From the NCBI GenBank assembly GCA_021404565.1, contig JAAWWF010000043.1, positions 1-64,000 on the forward strand: a stretch of 64,000 nt of DNA, given 5' to 3'. This document shows, piece after piece, positions 1 through 9,609 of this stretch. The notes below the pieces were generated by a model. The model was not told the origin of the DNA. It did not search any database and saw only the letters and a list, made by a program, of their open reading frames with translations. Position numbers and translations under genes: made by a program. Positions within the stretch are counted from its first letter, which is position 1. Each line of letters begins with the position of its first letter. Source of the DNA: Roseivirga sp. GTDB taxonomy: Bacteria; Bacteroidota; Bacteroidia; Cytophagales; Cyclobacteriaceae.

Positions 1-54
1 GTATTATATGTTGATTATATCGATGTAAATGGTAATGAAAAGAATTTTACGTAA
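1..54 (+). CDS. possible 3' end of an upstream gene (partial)
   Basis: Reading frame 1 is open from the first base to a TAA at 52-54 and gives 17 residues ending VNGNEKNFT. The composition is protein-like (mixed hydrophobic and acidic residues), so this may be the last codons of a gene that starts before the window. Seventeen codons are too few to name a family, and chance cannot be excluded in such an AT-rich stretch. Confidence 0.25.
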   Translation, partial: VLYVDYIDVNGNEKNFT

Positions 55-296
55 GTATTTACATTATCTCAGATAATATATTTTGAAATTAAATGATTGT
101 TTACTTTAAAATACGTAGAAATACTATTTGAACTTTTTTTATTTTCAAATTTATTCGCATAACTTCATTCTCTCTAAGACTCAAATCTTGGTCGTTCGTT
201 ATTAACTCTTCATCGAAAAGACAGATGTACTTTTCCTTAGGCATCCTGTATCCTTTTCGGTAAACAACTCACCAAAAAACCTTAAACCAAATAGAA
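55..296 (+). other. AT-rich leader upstream of the NusG-like gene
   Basis: No open frame of useful length is seen here. The stretch is much more AT-rich than the genes that follow and is the natural place for the promoter and 5' leader of the operon. I looked for the Bacteroidota -7/-33 pattern (TAnnTTTG with an upstream TTTG) and found only imperfect matches near 80-130, so I do not place a promoter. The start codon of the next gene is not preceded by a Shine-Dalgarno sequence, which is usual for Bacteroidota. Confidence 0.4.
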
Positions 297-830
297 ATGA
301 TTGCAAACCATAATCAGCATGGTGGCATAAAACCGTATTGGCATGTCCTTTATGTTCGACAGAAATACGAGAAATCCATTAGTGCCAGACTTAACGAGTT
401 GGGAGTAGAGCATATACTGCCAATGACGAAAACGTTGAGAGTCTATAAATCTCAAAGAAGAAGAGTCGTTGTTCCTTTATTCCCGGGTTATCTTTTCCTT
501 AATGTTCAACCAGGCAAAAGACATCATGTTACGAACTTAAATGGTGTATACAGTTTTGTAAAAATCGGTCAGGATTTTCAGAGAGTGAAAGACCGAGAGA
601 TCGAAAACATACGTATACTGTCCAGTAACATAGATTACCATCGTGACCTACGCTCAGAGCCCTATATTCAAACAGGTTCGTTCATTGAAATCACCGAAGG
701 TCCTTTTTGTGGCATGCGTGGTCTGGTTACCGGTAACAACGGGAACCGTATATTGGTGACACTTGATTCTATTAAGACTGCAATTAGCATTTCCTTGCCA
801 CAAAATCAGGTAGCGCTCAAAACTGCTTAA
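297..830 (+). CDS. NusG-family specialised transcription antiterminator (UpxY/LoaP type)
   Basis: This 177-residue protein has the two-domain layout of NusG paralogs. An NGN domain spans about residues 14-105: it begins WHVLYVRQKYE, has the conserved VVPLFPGYLFLNV strand, and contacts RNA polymerase in this family. A C-terminal KOW-like segment follows at about 125-170 (ITEGPFCGMRGLVTG). Length and motifs fit the specialised paralogs that accompany long operons: UpxY for Bacteroides capsule loci and LoaP for long polyketide operons in Bacillus. The housekeeping nusG normally sits with secE and ribosomal genes, which are absent here. It lies 81 bp upstream of the first NRPS gene and on the same strand, so its likely job is to keep RNA polymerase processive across the more than 60 kb of downstream genes. 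The family call is firm; the target is inferred from position. Confidence 0.88.
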   Translation: MIANHNQHGGIKPYWHVLYVRQKYEKSISARLNELGVEHILPMTKTLRVYKSQRRRVVVPLFPGYLFLNVQPGKRHHVTNLNGVYSFVKIGQDFQRVKDREIENIRILSSNIDYHRDLRSEPYIQTGSFIEITEGPFCGMRGLVTGNNGNRILVTLDSIKTAISISLPQNQVALKTA

Positions 831-911
831 GTCTGTATGACTCCCGGTGAGTGCTGACTTTGGCCATTTCCTCACAGATTCCCCTCCCCCTTAATCAAAA
901 TCTTCTTACCC

Positions 912-2870
912 ATGAATCAAACCACACTCGTGGAAGTGCTTCAGGATGCTGGTGCTCTCAAAAAGCGCGGAATTACCTTTATAGAACAAGGTGATCAAGA
1001 GGAATTTCTGTCGTATCAAGAATTGTATAGGCTTTCACTTCGAGGTTTGTATTTTCTGCAGAAAGCGGGGCTGAAACCTAAGGATGAGTTGGTCTTTCAG
1101 GTCGAGAACAATCGCGCATTTGTTATACTTTTTTGGTCATGTATTCTGGGCGGTATTGTGCCGGTACCGCTTTCAATTGGCAAAAATGATGACCAAAAAT
1201 CCAAGCTGTTTAATGTATGGAGCATTTTGCAGAGCCCATATCTGGTATGTACTCCTGAGCACCTTGACAGAGTTGCGAAATTTGGTCTTTCGACTGGTCA
1301 GGAGCATTTGTTTGCAAGAATCAGAGGAAAATCAATTGATTTGAATGACCTCGATGAGGTAAAAGAGCAAGGAGAAGTTCATCAGTCTAAACCGACTGAC
1401 CTGGCATTTATCCAGTTTTCATCCGGCTCAACAGGCAGTCCAAAAGGGGTAATGCTTTCCCATGAAAACCTGATCACCAATGTAGCGGCCATTGCGGGTG
1501 CTGCCGCTTATTCCTTAACCGACTCTACTTTGAGCTGGATGCCACTGACTCATGATATGGGTCTCATTGGTTTTCATATCAATCCGCTTTTTAGCAGAAT
1601 GAATCAGTGCCTGATGCCCACCACTGTTTTTGTGCGTAAGCCTACACTCTGGCTCACCAAAGCCACTGAGCATCAGACTACCGTTATTTGCTCTCCCAAT
1701 TTTGGCTACAAATACCTGTTGAAGTACCTGGATGAAAACAAGGAATACCCCTGGGATTTGTCCAGGATTCGGATTATATACAATGGAGCTGAGCCCATTT
1801 CAGAACAACTGGCCCGAACCTTTGTCAATGCTTTGACCAAATACGGCTTGTGTGAAAATACCATGCGTCCGGTTTATGGCCTGGCTGAGGCCAGTCTGGC
1901 CGTTTCCATTTCGGATCTAAAGACAGACATCATTTCCCTGGCCTTGGATCGCATCCAGCTTCATGTTGGTAACCCAATCACTGCTTCCAATGCTGAGAAT
2001 GCACTGTCATTTGTGAATGTAGGTAGGGCCATCAACGAGGTAAGCATCCGCATCACCGATGCATCAGGCAAGCGGCTAAAGGAAGAGGTAATTGGACATG
2101 TGAAGATTAAGGGCAAAAACGTAACTGCAGGGTATTACAATAATCCTGAGGCTACTCAAAAGGCCGTTTCGCAAGACGGTTGGCTCGATACGGGTGACCT
2201 GGGTTTTATGAAAGACGGAGCTCTGTACATCACAGGGCGCGCCAAGGACATCTTCTTTGTCAACGGACAGAATTTTTACCCGCACGACCTGGAGCGACTG
2301 GCAGAAGTGGTGGATGGAGTTGACCTGAATAAAGTCATCATTTCGGGCGCTCCGGATGGAGTAACCGAAGCGGTTATTGCTTTTGTGTTTCATCGGGGCG
2401 ATGTCGATTCCTTCATTCCTGTTTCCCGGGAGCTCAAAGCACACATCAATATGGAGGCAGGGGTTGAGCTGACAGCGGTGATTCCTGTGAAAGACATTCC
2501 CAAAACCACGAGTGGAAAGCTGCAGAGGTTCAAGTTGATGGAGAAGTACAGGTCGGGAGATTTTGATTTGGTAATACAGGAGATGCAGCTGGCTGAAAGA
2601 GATCTGGCGGAGGCTGGAAGAGTTAATGAGCAGCCACAAAATGAGGTAGAGCAGCGGCTATTAGATATGTGGGAAGAGCTTTTTGGTATGAAAGGGCTTT
2701 CGGTAACCGATAAGTTCTTTGAAATAGGCGGCAACTCGCTTAAGGCCGCAGAATTTGCCATGAGCGTGCTAAAAAAGTTTGAGTTGGAACTGCCTTTGGC
2801 GCAGCTATATGACCGGCAGTCCATACGCGATATCACTGGCGTATTAGATTCGCTGCAAAAGGCCAAATAC
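912..2870 (+). other. loading module FAAL-PCP
   Basis: The fatty acyl-AMP ligase activates a free fatty acid as acyl-AMP and transfers it to the fused carrier protein, without a CoA intermediate. The motifs seen are FSSGSTGSPKG, a PNFGYKYLLKYL helix and YGLAEASLA, which separate FAALs from amino-acid A domains. The carrier Ser lies in GGNSLKA (DNA near 2727-2747). This makes the product a lipopeptide, at least while it is on the enzyme. Confidence 0.88.
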
Positions 2871-5800
2871 GAGCCAATTCCTGATACCGGGGATTCAGAT
2901 CGTCATCCGGCATCGGCTTTGCAGAGAAGGCTTTTTTACTTTCAGGAAACCAACCCGGATGCTACAGCCTACAATGTGCCCGTTGCATTTGAAACGGATG
3001 TGCCTATTGACGCTGACAGATTACATGTAGCAGCCCGGCAAATGGTAGCAAGGTATGACACGCTGAGAAGTACTTTTTTTGAAGAGGGGCAGGAGTTGTT
3101 CATCAATGTGCATGACCAGGTTGACTTCCAGATTGAGTCAGTAGATAGCGATATATCCGATCCAGACTTTACGGCTTCGCTGGTGACTCCTTTTGATTTA
3201 AAGAAGCCCGGTCTTTTCCGCATGCTGCTTATCATCGATGGTACAGGTAAAAATTGCTTGTTTTTAGATTTCCATCACATTGTCATGGATGGGGTTTCTA
3301 TCTCCTTTTTTGTGGAAGAACTGTCTCGATTATACCAGGGTGAAAAGTTAAAAGCCCCTTTCACCCAATACATCGATTTTGCTCACTGGTCTGAAAAGCA
3401 ATGGGATACGGACAATTACGAGGAGCAAAAACAATATTGGCTAAACGAACTGGCCGGTGAGCTTCCACAACTGGAAATGCCACTGGACAGGCCGAGACCC
3501 GGTCAATTTGACCATGCAGGAGAGAAACTCAGCTTTAAACTAAGTAAGGCGAAGTCAATCAAATTGAGGGAGCTTTCAAAGAAGAACGGATGCTCCATGC
3601 ATGCCCTGATGCTTACTGCATACCAGGTGCTATTGCACAAGTATACCGGTCAATCCGTATTGATAACAGGATTACCGGTTACCCTGAGAAACCATCCTGA
3701 TGTTAGCCGATCCCTGGGTATGTTTGTGAATAACCTGGCGATAAAACATTCGATTGAGTCGGATGAGACATTTGAAACGCTGCTAGAAAAGCTGGCAAAG
3801 CAGGTTGAGGAGGCACTGACTCAGGAATATCCCTTTGACCTTCTGCTGAATGAGCTTTCACTCAAGAGAGATATAAGCCGCAATCCGGTATTCGATACAA
3901 TGTTCCTTTACCAGAACATGGATCAGCCCACATCTGGCAGTGATGCCTTGGTACTCAAGTCGGTAACCATACCTTCAGAGACTTCTAAATTTGACATTTC
4001 TCAAGAAGTTTTTAACAATGGAACCGGGCCGCTGACTTACAGTTTTGAGTACGCCACAGCACTTTTCGATCGGGAAACTATCCACAAAATGGCAGTCCGC
4101 TATGATGCGCTGTTGGACCGTCTTCTTCTGAATCCTCAATCAAAAATCTCAGACATTTCCCTACTGTCAGTTGATGAATACCAGAAACAAGTATTTGGCT
4201 TCAATGATAGTGCAAGGGTATTCAAAGGCCAAACCGTTCTGGACCTGATTGAAGGCCAAATCACAGCCTCTCCTGAGGCCATTGCTGTCGCTTATGGCGA
4301 GATGGAGCTGAGCTATCAGACACTGGCAGAGCAATCCGATTTGGTGGCGGCTGCGCTGCTTGCAGATGGACTGAAAAAGGGCGATGTGGTGGCCATTTAC
4401 ATGGACCGGTCAGCGAATTTGATCGTGGGCATGCTGGGCATCATCAAATCAGGTGGGGTATTTTTGCCAATAGATACAGAGCTGCCGGAGAAAAGAGTTC
4501 AATATCTGCTTTCGCACAGCCGTTGCCAGTGGGCCCTGACCAGCTATGGTTTGAAATCTCAACTTTCTGACTGGTCGGAGACTGAAGTCCAGGTAATGGT
4601 AGTGTCGCAACTGGTACGAGCGAAGGCGCCCTTAACAGCAGACAGTGCAATCGATTCCCCGGATTTGGCCTACCTGCTTTATACCTCCGGCACTACGGGA
4701 AACCCCAAAGGAGTGATGGTGAGCCATAAAGCCCTTCACAACTATGCTTCATGGGCGGCAGAAAAGTATGTGGGAAATGAGAGTGGTTCTTTTCCTCTTT
4801 TCACCTCCATTTCTTTCGACCTTACCTTAACCTCTGTTTTTACCCCCCTGATTACCGGAAATGCCATTGTGATTTACAATGATGATGAAGTAAACGAGCA
4901 GCACATGGTCATCAGGGCCCTGAAAGACAATCAGGTAGACATCATCAAGCTGACTCCTTCGCATCTGAGACTACTCAGAGATGTTGATCTGTCTGAATTG
5001 GGAGAAATCAGGCTGCAAAAAATGATCCTTGGTGGTGAAGCCTTAGACACTGGGCTGGCCCGGGAAATTTCCGAAAAGTTCAATGGAAAAGTGTCGCTAT
5101 TCAACGAGTATGGGCCTACGGAAAGCACTGTGGGCTGCATGATTCACCAATTCGACCCCGAAGAAGTATCAATGACCGTTCCCATTGGCGTGCCTGCCGC
5201 CAACACACAAATCTATTTGCTAGACAAGCACCTGCAATTGGTGCCGGACGGAGTCAAAGGGGAACTCTATATTTCAGGAACAGGATTGGCGTCAGGCTAT
5301 TGGTTAGACGAGCCGCTGAGCGCGGAAAAATTCCTGTCGAACCCTTATGCTGAAAATGAAAGAATTTATAAAACAGGAGATTTGGCCAGGAGAAGGGCCG
5401 ATGGCACCCTGGAGTTTTTAGGCAGGACCGATGAGCAGTTGAAGATCAATGGCTACCGGATTGAGTTGGACGAGATCAATCACCATTTGCGGGCATATCC
5501 AGGGGTTAGAGACTCAGTAGTGATACCCAGAGACATTCAAGAACGGAAAAGCCTCTTTGCTTATACATTGACTTACAAGAGTCACATTATTGAGGAAGCC
5601 GTGCTGAAAAATCATCTGGCTACACTGCTGCCATTTTATATGATTCCGGTCCGAATTGTAAGCCTGGAGGCTTTCCCGATGACAGACAATGGAAAGCTTG
5701 ATCGACAGGCCTTGACCGAAATGGTTGTAGCCGCTGAGACTGCGGTGGGGCAATTACCAACCAATGAACTGGAAAAGCTATTTGCAGCTGCCTGGCAAGA

Positions 5801-7343
5801 GGTGCTTGGGGTTGATGATATTGCGGTGACTGATAATTTCTTCGAGCTGGGTGGCGACTCTATCAAGGCAGTTCAAATTGCATCGAGGCTGCACGAAAAA
5901 AAGATCTCCGTACCGGTAAAAGATCTGCTCACTTACCATACGATAGCCCAACTGGTGGCCAATGCAAAATATGCTCAATCGGGCCAGAGGGCTCAGCAGG
6001 GAGTGGTTTTGGGGACCAAAGCCAAGACACCCATAGAGTCTTGGTTTTTCAATCAGCATTTTGCCAATCCATCTTTCTATAACCAGTCGGTACTGTTAAA
6101 TACCAACCAGGCATTGGATCTTGGCATGCTCCGGAAGGCATTTAAAACGCTCATTGCCCACCATGATGGACTACGTATCAACTACAATTCTACTGACCAG
6201 ATACTTTTCTTCAATGAACGCCATCTTAATGCTGATTTCCATATTCCTGAACGGCAACTTGAAGACGACTTTTCAGGTCAACTACTGGCTTTAAAATCAG
6301 GTTTCGACCTTGCTGAAAGCCTGCTGTTGAAAGCAGTTGTTTTTGTAGAAGGGGGCCGGCAAAAATACCTTTTTGTCACTGCACACCACCTGGTGACAGA
6401 TGGTATTTCTTGGCGCATACTGCTGCACGACCTGTCCAAGGTTTATGTCGCATTGGTAAATGGGCAACAGTCGGTTTTACCTCCCAAGACAGTCAGTCTG
6501 GTAGAATGGCAGTGCCAGCTTAGTGCCTGGCAGCCAGAAAATGAAGACTTGTCAAAGCAGTATTGGGATCACGTGAAAGGGCAAGCCTTTGCCCTTCCGC
6601 TTGACTTTGCTAATACCGACTGGGGTGTAAACGGCTTGCGGCAACATAGGTTGAGCTTGAGAGAAGCGCACACGGACTATTTGATTAAAGAAGCCCATAA
6701 AGCATACCAAACGGATGTATTTACCCTGCTTAATGTGGTGCTGGCTCAAACGCTACACGACTGGACAGGCGAGCGCCATTTTGTGATAGAACACGAAAGC
6801 CATGGAAGGCACCTTGACGACTGTGATGTATCGCGCACCATTGGGTGGTTTACGGCCATGTATCCGGTACAACTGGCATGGCTGGGAGACGATTTAAAAG
6901 AACAGATCAAGGCTATCAAAGAGCAGATCAGGCAGGTGCCCGACCATGGGTTGTCTTATGGCTTGCAAGCTCAACGGTCGGTTGATCAAGACTTGGAGAA
7001 ACAGTCGGAAATAAGGTTCAACTACCTGGGAGAATTTGTGCTCGAAGGCAGTGAGCAATGGTCTTTCAGCGGTAAGCCAATCGGTCCTGAAACTGCTTCA
7101 AACAACCATCTGACTACTAAACTGGAATTAAACGCCCTTGTGATGAATGGTCAATTTATTCTGGATATGTCCTATCACAAAGGAACCTTCAAAGAAGAAA
7201 CCATTGGAGACTTTGGCTTAAAATATATGAACCACCTCGTAGCGCTTTTAGAGCAAATCAGACAGGAAGGTGATGTGCATTTCACCCCCTCAGATTTTGA
7301 AGCCAGCCTGGACCAGCAGGAATTGGACGAACTATTCATGTAA
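912..7343 (+). CDS. NRPS-1: FAAL-PCP-C-A(Asn)-PCP-E, lipid-initiating megasynthase that makes N-acyl-D-Asn
   Basis: A 2143-residue starter protein. Domains in order: fatty acyl-AMP ligase (about 1-575; ATP-binding FSSGSTGSPKG near 170 and the FAAL-style YGLAEASLA); carrier protein (GGNSLKA, Ser near 609); condensation domain (about 664-1090; HHIVMDG near 788); adenylation domain (about 1110-1590; YTSGTTGNPKG near 1256, NEYGPTEST near 1398); carrier protein (ELGGDSIKA near 1643); and an epimerisation domain (about 1707-2130; HHLVTDGISW near 1826, then the E-specific RTIGWFTAMYPV). Aligning the A domain to GrsA gives the pocket DLTKIGEVGK, one conservative change from the standard Asn code DLTKLGEVGK. 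The predicted output is therefore a fatty acyl group on D-Asn, passed to the D-accepting type C domain at the start of NRPS-2. Domain calls are secure. Asn is strong but inferred. Fatty acid length cannot be read. Confidence 0.95.
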   Translation: MNQTTLVEVLQDAGALKKRGITFIEQGDQEEFLSYQELYRLSLRGLYFLQKAGLKPKDELVFQVENNRAFVILFWSCILGGIVPVPLSIGKNDDQKSKLFNVWSILQSPYLVCTPEHLDRVAKFGLSTGQEHLFARIRGKSIDLNDLDEVKEQGEVHQSKPTDLAFIQFSSGSTGSPKGVMLSHENLITNVAAIAGAAAYSLTDSTLSWMPLTHDMGLIGFHINPLFSRMNQCLMPTTVFVRKPTLWLTKATEHQTTVICSPNFGYKYLLKYLDENKEYPWDLSRIRIIYNGAEPISEQLARTFVNALTKYGLCENTMRPVYGLAEASLAVSISDLKTDIISLALDRIQLHVGNPITASNAENALSFVNVGRAINEVSIRITDASGKRLKEEVIGHVKIKGKNVTAGYYNNPEATQKAVSQDGWLDTGDLGFMKDGALYITGRAKDIFFVNGQNFYPHDLERLAEVVDGVDLNKVIISGAPDGVTEAVIAFVFHRGDVDSFIPVSRELKAHINMEAGVELTAVIPVKDIPKTTSGKLQRFKLMEKYRSGDFDLVIQEMQLAERDLAEAGRVNEQPQNEVEQRLLDMWEELFGMKGLSVTDKFFEIGGNSLKAAEFAMSVLKKFELELPLAQLYDRQSIRDITGVLDSLQKAKYEPIPDTGDSDRHPASALQRRLFYFQETNPDATAYNVPVAFETDVPIDADRLHVAARQMVARYDTLRSTFFEEGQELFINVHDQVDFQIESVDSDISDPDFTASLVTPFDLKKPGLFRMLLIIDGTGKNCLFLDFHHIVMDGVSISFFVEELSRLYQGEKLKAPFTQYIDFAHWSEKQWDTDNYEEQKQYWLNELAGELPQLEMPLDRPRPGQFDHAGEKLSFKLSKAKSIKLRELSKKNGCSMHALMLTAYQVLLHKYTGQSVLITGLPVTLRNHPDVSRSLGMFVNNLAIKHSIESDETFETLLEKLAKQVEEALTQEYPFDLLLNELSLKRDISRNPVFDTMFLYQNMDQPTSGSDALVLKSVTIPSETSKFDISQEVFNNGTGPLTYSFEYATALFDRETIHKMAVRYDALLDRLLLNPQSKISDISLLSVDEYQKQVFGFNDSARVFKGQTVLDLIEGQITASPEAIAVAYGEMELSYQTLAEQSDLVAAALLADGLKKGDVVAIYMDRSANLIVGMLGIIKSGGVFLPIDTELPEKRVQYLLSHSRCQWALTSYGLKSQLSDWSETEVQVMVVSQLVRAKAPLTADSAIDSPDLAYLLYTSGTTGNPKGVMVSHKALHNYASWAAEKYVGNESGSFPLFTSISFDLTLTSVFTPLITGNAIVIYNDDEVNEQHMVIRALKDNQVDIIKLTPSHLRLLRDVDLSELGEIRLQKMILGGEALDTGLAREISEKFNGKVSLFNEYGPTESTVGCMIHQFDPEEVSMTVPIGVPAANTQIYLLDKHLQLVPDGVKGELYISGTGLASGYWLDEPLSAEKFLSNPYAENERIYKTGDLARRRADGTLEFLGRTDEQLKINGYRIELDEINHHLRAYPGVRDSVVIPRDIQERKSLFAYTLTYKSHIIEEAVLKNHLATLLPFYMIPVRIVSLEAFPMTDNGKLDRQALTEMVVAAETAVGQLPTNELEKLFAAAWQEVLGVDDIAVTDNFFELGGDSIKAVQIASRLHEKKISVPVKDLLTYHTIAQLVANAKYAQSGQRAQQGVVLGTKAKTPIESWFFNQHFANPSFYNQSVLLNTNQALDLGMLRKAFKTLIAHHDGLRINYNSTDQILFFNERHLNADFHIPERQLEDDFSGQLLALKSGFDLAESLLLKAVVFVEGGRQKYLFVTAHHLVTDGISWRILLHDLSKVYVALVNGQQSVLPPKTVSLVEWQCQLSAWQPENEDLSKQYWDHVKGQAFALPLDFANTDWGVNGLRQHRLSLREAHTDYLIKEAHKAYQTDVFTLLNVVLAQTLHDWTGERHFVIEHESHGRHLDDCDVSRTIGWFTAMYPVQLAWLGDDLKEQIKAIKEQIRQVPDHGLSYGLQAQRSVDQDLEKQSEIRFNYLGEFVLEGSEQWSFSGKPIGPETASNNHLTTKLELNALVMNGQFILDMSYHKGTFKEETIGDFGLKYMNHLVALLEQIRQEGDVHFTPSDFEASLDQQELDELFM
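2880..7340 (+). other. module 1: C-A(Asn)-PCP-E
   Basis: Pocket residues read against GrsA positions 235, 236, 239, 278, 299, 301, 322, 330, 331 and 517 are D, L, T, K, I, G, E, V, G, K, the Asn code with Ile for Leu at 299. The terminal E domain carries the HHxxxDG motif and the EHESHGR and TIGWFT motifs. Together they predict D-Asn acylated by the fatty acid loaded upstream. Confidence 0.85.
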
Positions 7344-7455
7344 AAGGCAAAAGCCAAGCTTTAAGAAATATTACATCGGACCCATAACGGAAGCAATTAT
7401 GCTGCATCCACACATGAATCTGATCCAAATAGCCAACAGGTAAAACTAAACCAAC

Positions 7456-8433
7456 ATGCAGATTACACCGAGTATCCTGGAGAAAGTGGGCGATACACCC
7501 CTGGTCTCTATTGCAATGAGTGAATACGAAAACATCAATCTATTCACTAAAATAGAGGCCTACAACCCCACAGGCAGTGTGAAAGACAGGGCCGCCTCTT
7601 ACATCTTAAGAAAGCTCCTGGAAAGTGGCGAAATAGATCAGGAGACCACCATCATAGAGTCTACCTCCGGCAATTTTGGAGTAGCGCTTTCTGCTTATTG
7701 TAAGTACTATGGGCTGCCTTTCATAGCGGTGGTAGACCCTTTCATTACCAGGATCAACGAAATGCTCATAAGAGCCAATGGGGCCAGGGTGGTAAAGGTA
7801 AATAACCCCGATGCCCGAGGCGGGTACCTGCTTACCCGAGTGCAGCAGGTAAAAGATCTGATGCAAGAAATCAAAAACTCCTACTGGGTCAACCAGTATG
7901 AAAATCCGCTGAACGCCAGAGCTTACTACCAGTCGTTGGGCAAAGAGCTTTGCTTTCAGATAGAGGAGATCGACTACATCTTTCTAGGGGTAAGCTCGGG
8001 AGGAACCATTACCGGTGTATCTCAAAAGATCAAAGAGAATTTCCCCAATGCTCAGGTGATTGCCGTAGATGTGGAGGGCTCGGTGATTTTCGGCAATGAA
8101 TCGCGCAAGCGGTTTATTCCCGGCATTGGCTCCAGCATGAAGCCCAAGATTTTAAAAAATGCGCTGATTGACGACTTCATCATTACCGATGAGGTGGCTA
8201 CGGTCAAGGCCTGTCACGAGCTACTGGAAAAGCATAACTTCTTTGTAGGCGGCTCCTCAGGTTCTGTCTATGCCGCAGTGCAGCAATACTTTGCCGATCG
8301 CAAACTGAGCCAACCCGTGAATGTCGTAACCATCTTCGCAGACAGGGGCGAACGCTATTTCGATACCATTTACAACAAAGGTTGGTTAGATAATATCTTC
8401 AAAATCATGCGGGAAACAGCCATTTCTGCCTGA
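7456..8433 (+). CDS. sbnA: SbnA-like PLP enzyme, N-(2-amino-2-carboxyethyl)-L-glutamate synthase (Dap pathway, step 1)
   Basis: A 325-residue fold-type II PLP enzyme of the cysteine synthase family. The cofactor Lys is K43 in NPTGSVKDRA. STSGNFG (about 70-76) contacts the substrate, and a glycine-rich SSGGTITG loop binds the PLP phosphate. A plain cysteine synthase is the alternative, but the next gene, 32 bp downstream, is an SbnB-type dehydrogenase. That pair is the defining signature of L-2,3-diaminopropionate synthesis from O-phosphoserine and glutamate (known from staphyloferrin B, and found in zwittermicin and viomycin-type pathways). Its role here would be to supply Dap to the three A domains with an acidic pocket in NRPS-2 and NRPS-3. 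Confidence 0.9.
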   Translation: MQITPSILEKVGDTPLVSIAMSEYENINLFTKIEAYNPTGSVKDRAASYILRKLLESGEIDQETTIIESTSGNFGVALSAYCKYYGLPFIAVVDPFITRINEMLIRANGARVVKVNNPDARGGYLLTRVQQVKDLMQEIKNSYWVNQYENPLNARAYYQSLGKELCFQIEEIDYIFLGVSSGGTITGVSQKIKENFPNAQVIAVDVEGSVIFGNESRKRFIPGIGSSMKPKILKNALIDDFIITDEVATVKACHELLEKHNFFVGGSSGSVYAAVQQYFADRKLSQPVNVVTIFADRGERYFDTIYNKGWLDNIFKIMRETAISA

Positions 8434-8465
8434 AACAAATTCATCAATTTCATAAACATTATTCA

Positions 8466-9416
8466 ATGCGCATTCAAAACGAAAATGACCTCCTGGAAAT
8501 AGGAATTGACTGGGAAAAAACCGTCTCAATCATTGAAGAAACGGTCCAATGTTTGGCCGATGGTGATTATTCACAACCCATTAAACCCTATTTAAGGTAC
8601 CGCGATCCGCGCAACAGGATCATTGCCATGCCTGCATTTGTTGGGGGCAACATTAACATGGCGGGTATTAAATGGATTGCCAGCTTTCCCGGCAACATTG
8701 ACCGGGGCATTCCCAGAGCGCATAGTGTGGTGATATTGAATGAAGCGGATACAGGGCGCCCACTGGGAACCATCGATACCCCTTTGCTGAGTGTGATCAG
8801 AACTACTTCAGTAAGCGGCCTTGTATTCAAGTATTTCAATGAACTCAGAAAACCTCAGTCCATCAAAATTGGCATGACAGGCTTCGGCCCTATTGGTCAA
8901 TACCATGCCAAAATGTGCTTTTCCATGTTTGGTGGTATCATTGAAAAAATGAGCATTTACGACTTGCGCGAAATTGATCAGAGCTTGTTTGAAGATAGTC
9001 GGATGGAAGTGGCCGACTCATGGGAGCAAGCTTATGAAGGTGCAGATGTGTTCATCACCTGTACTGTCTCAGATGCTCCCTATATTGACAAAAAACCAAA
9101 AGTGGGTTCGCTTCACCTCAATGTGTCATTGCGCGACTATACCATAGAGGTATATGATTGGTTCAAAGAAGCCATGTATGTAGATGATTGGGAAGAGGTA
9201 AACCGTGAAAATACAGACATAGAAATGATGCACCTTCACAAGGGGCTCGAAGAAGAAGACACTTTTTCAATAGTAGATATGGTGGTAGGAAAAGCATTTG
9301 CCAGACATGCCCCTGAAACCCCAATTTTATTCAATCCCATGGGAATGGCCGTGTTTGATATTGCCATCGGTAGTTATTATTACCAGACAGAACCCGTTCA
9401 TGTTGTTAATTTGTAA
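8466..9416 (+). CDS. sbnB: SbnB-like dehydrogenase releasing L-2,3-diaminopropionate (Dap pathway, step 2)
   Basis: A 316-residue member of the ornithine cyclodeaminase / mu-crystallin family. It has an N-terminal substrate domain with KPYLRYRDP and MPAFVGG, and a Rossmann motif GMTGFGPIGQYHAKM at about 137-151 for NAD. In the SbnB branch, oxidative cleavage of N-(2-amino-2-carboxyethyl)-L-glutamate gives Dap and 2-oxoglutarate. It follows sbnA by 32 bp, so the two are almost certainly co-transcribed. After its stop come 193 bp of AT-rich sequence before the permease gene. Confidence 0.9.
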   Translation: MRIQNENDLLEIGIDWEKTVSIIEETVQCLADGDYSQPIKPYLRYRDPRNRIIAMPAFVGGNINMAGIKWIASFPGNIDRGIPRAHSVVILNEADTGRPLGTIDTPLLSVIRTTSVSGLVFKYFNELRKPQSIKIGMTGFGPIGQYHAKMCFSMFGGIIEKMSIYDLREIDQSLFEDSRMEVADSWEQAYEGADVFITCTVSDAPYIDKKPKVGSLHLNVSLRDYTIEVYDWFKEAMYVDDWEEVNRENTDIEMMHLHKGLEEEDTFSIVDMVVGKAFARHAPETPILFNPMGMAVFDIAIGSYYYQTEPVHVVNL

Positions 9417-9609
9417 TTATGATGCAACGGTTTTGTTTTTTATTTGTCTTTGAAAGACCTAATTTCTGATTATCAGTAAATGATACTATTTATTGAGGAT
9501 TTTAATGTGATAGAAATATGGATGAAAAAATCACAAGGCCATCCTAAAAATCATTCCTGATGCCTTTGCTCGAATTCACCTTGAATACAAACAAATAAAC
9601 TCAACTGCC

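Noticed and set aside
7456-9416. sbnA/sbnB as part of a staphyloferrin B-type siderophore locus
   Set aside because: No NIS synthetase (SbnC, SbnE or SbnF type) or siderophore transport gene is present. The pair fits amino-acid supply to the NRPS better.
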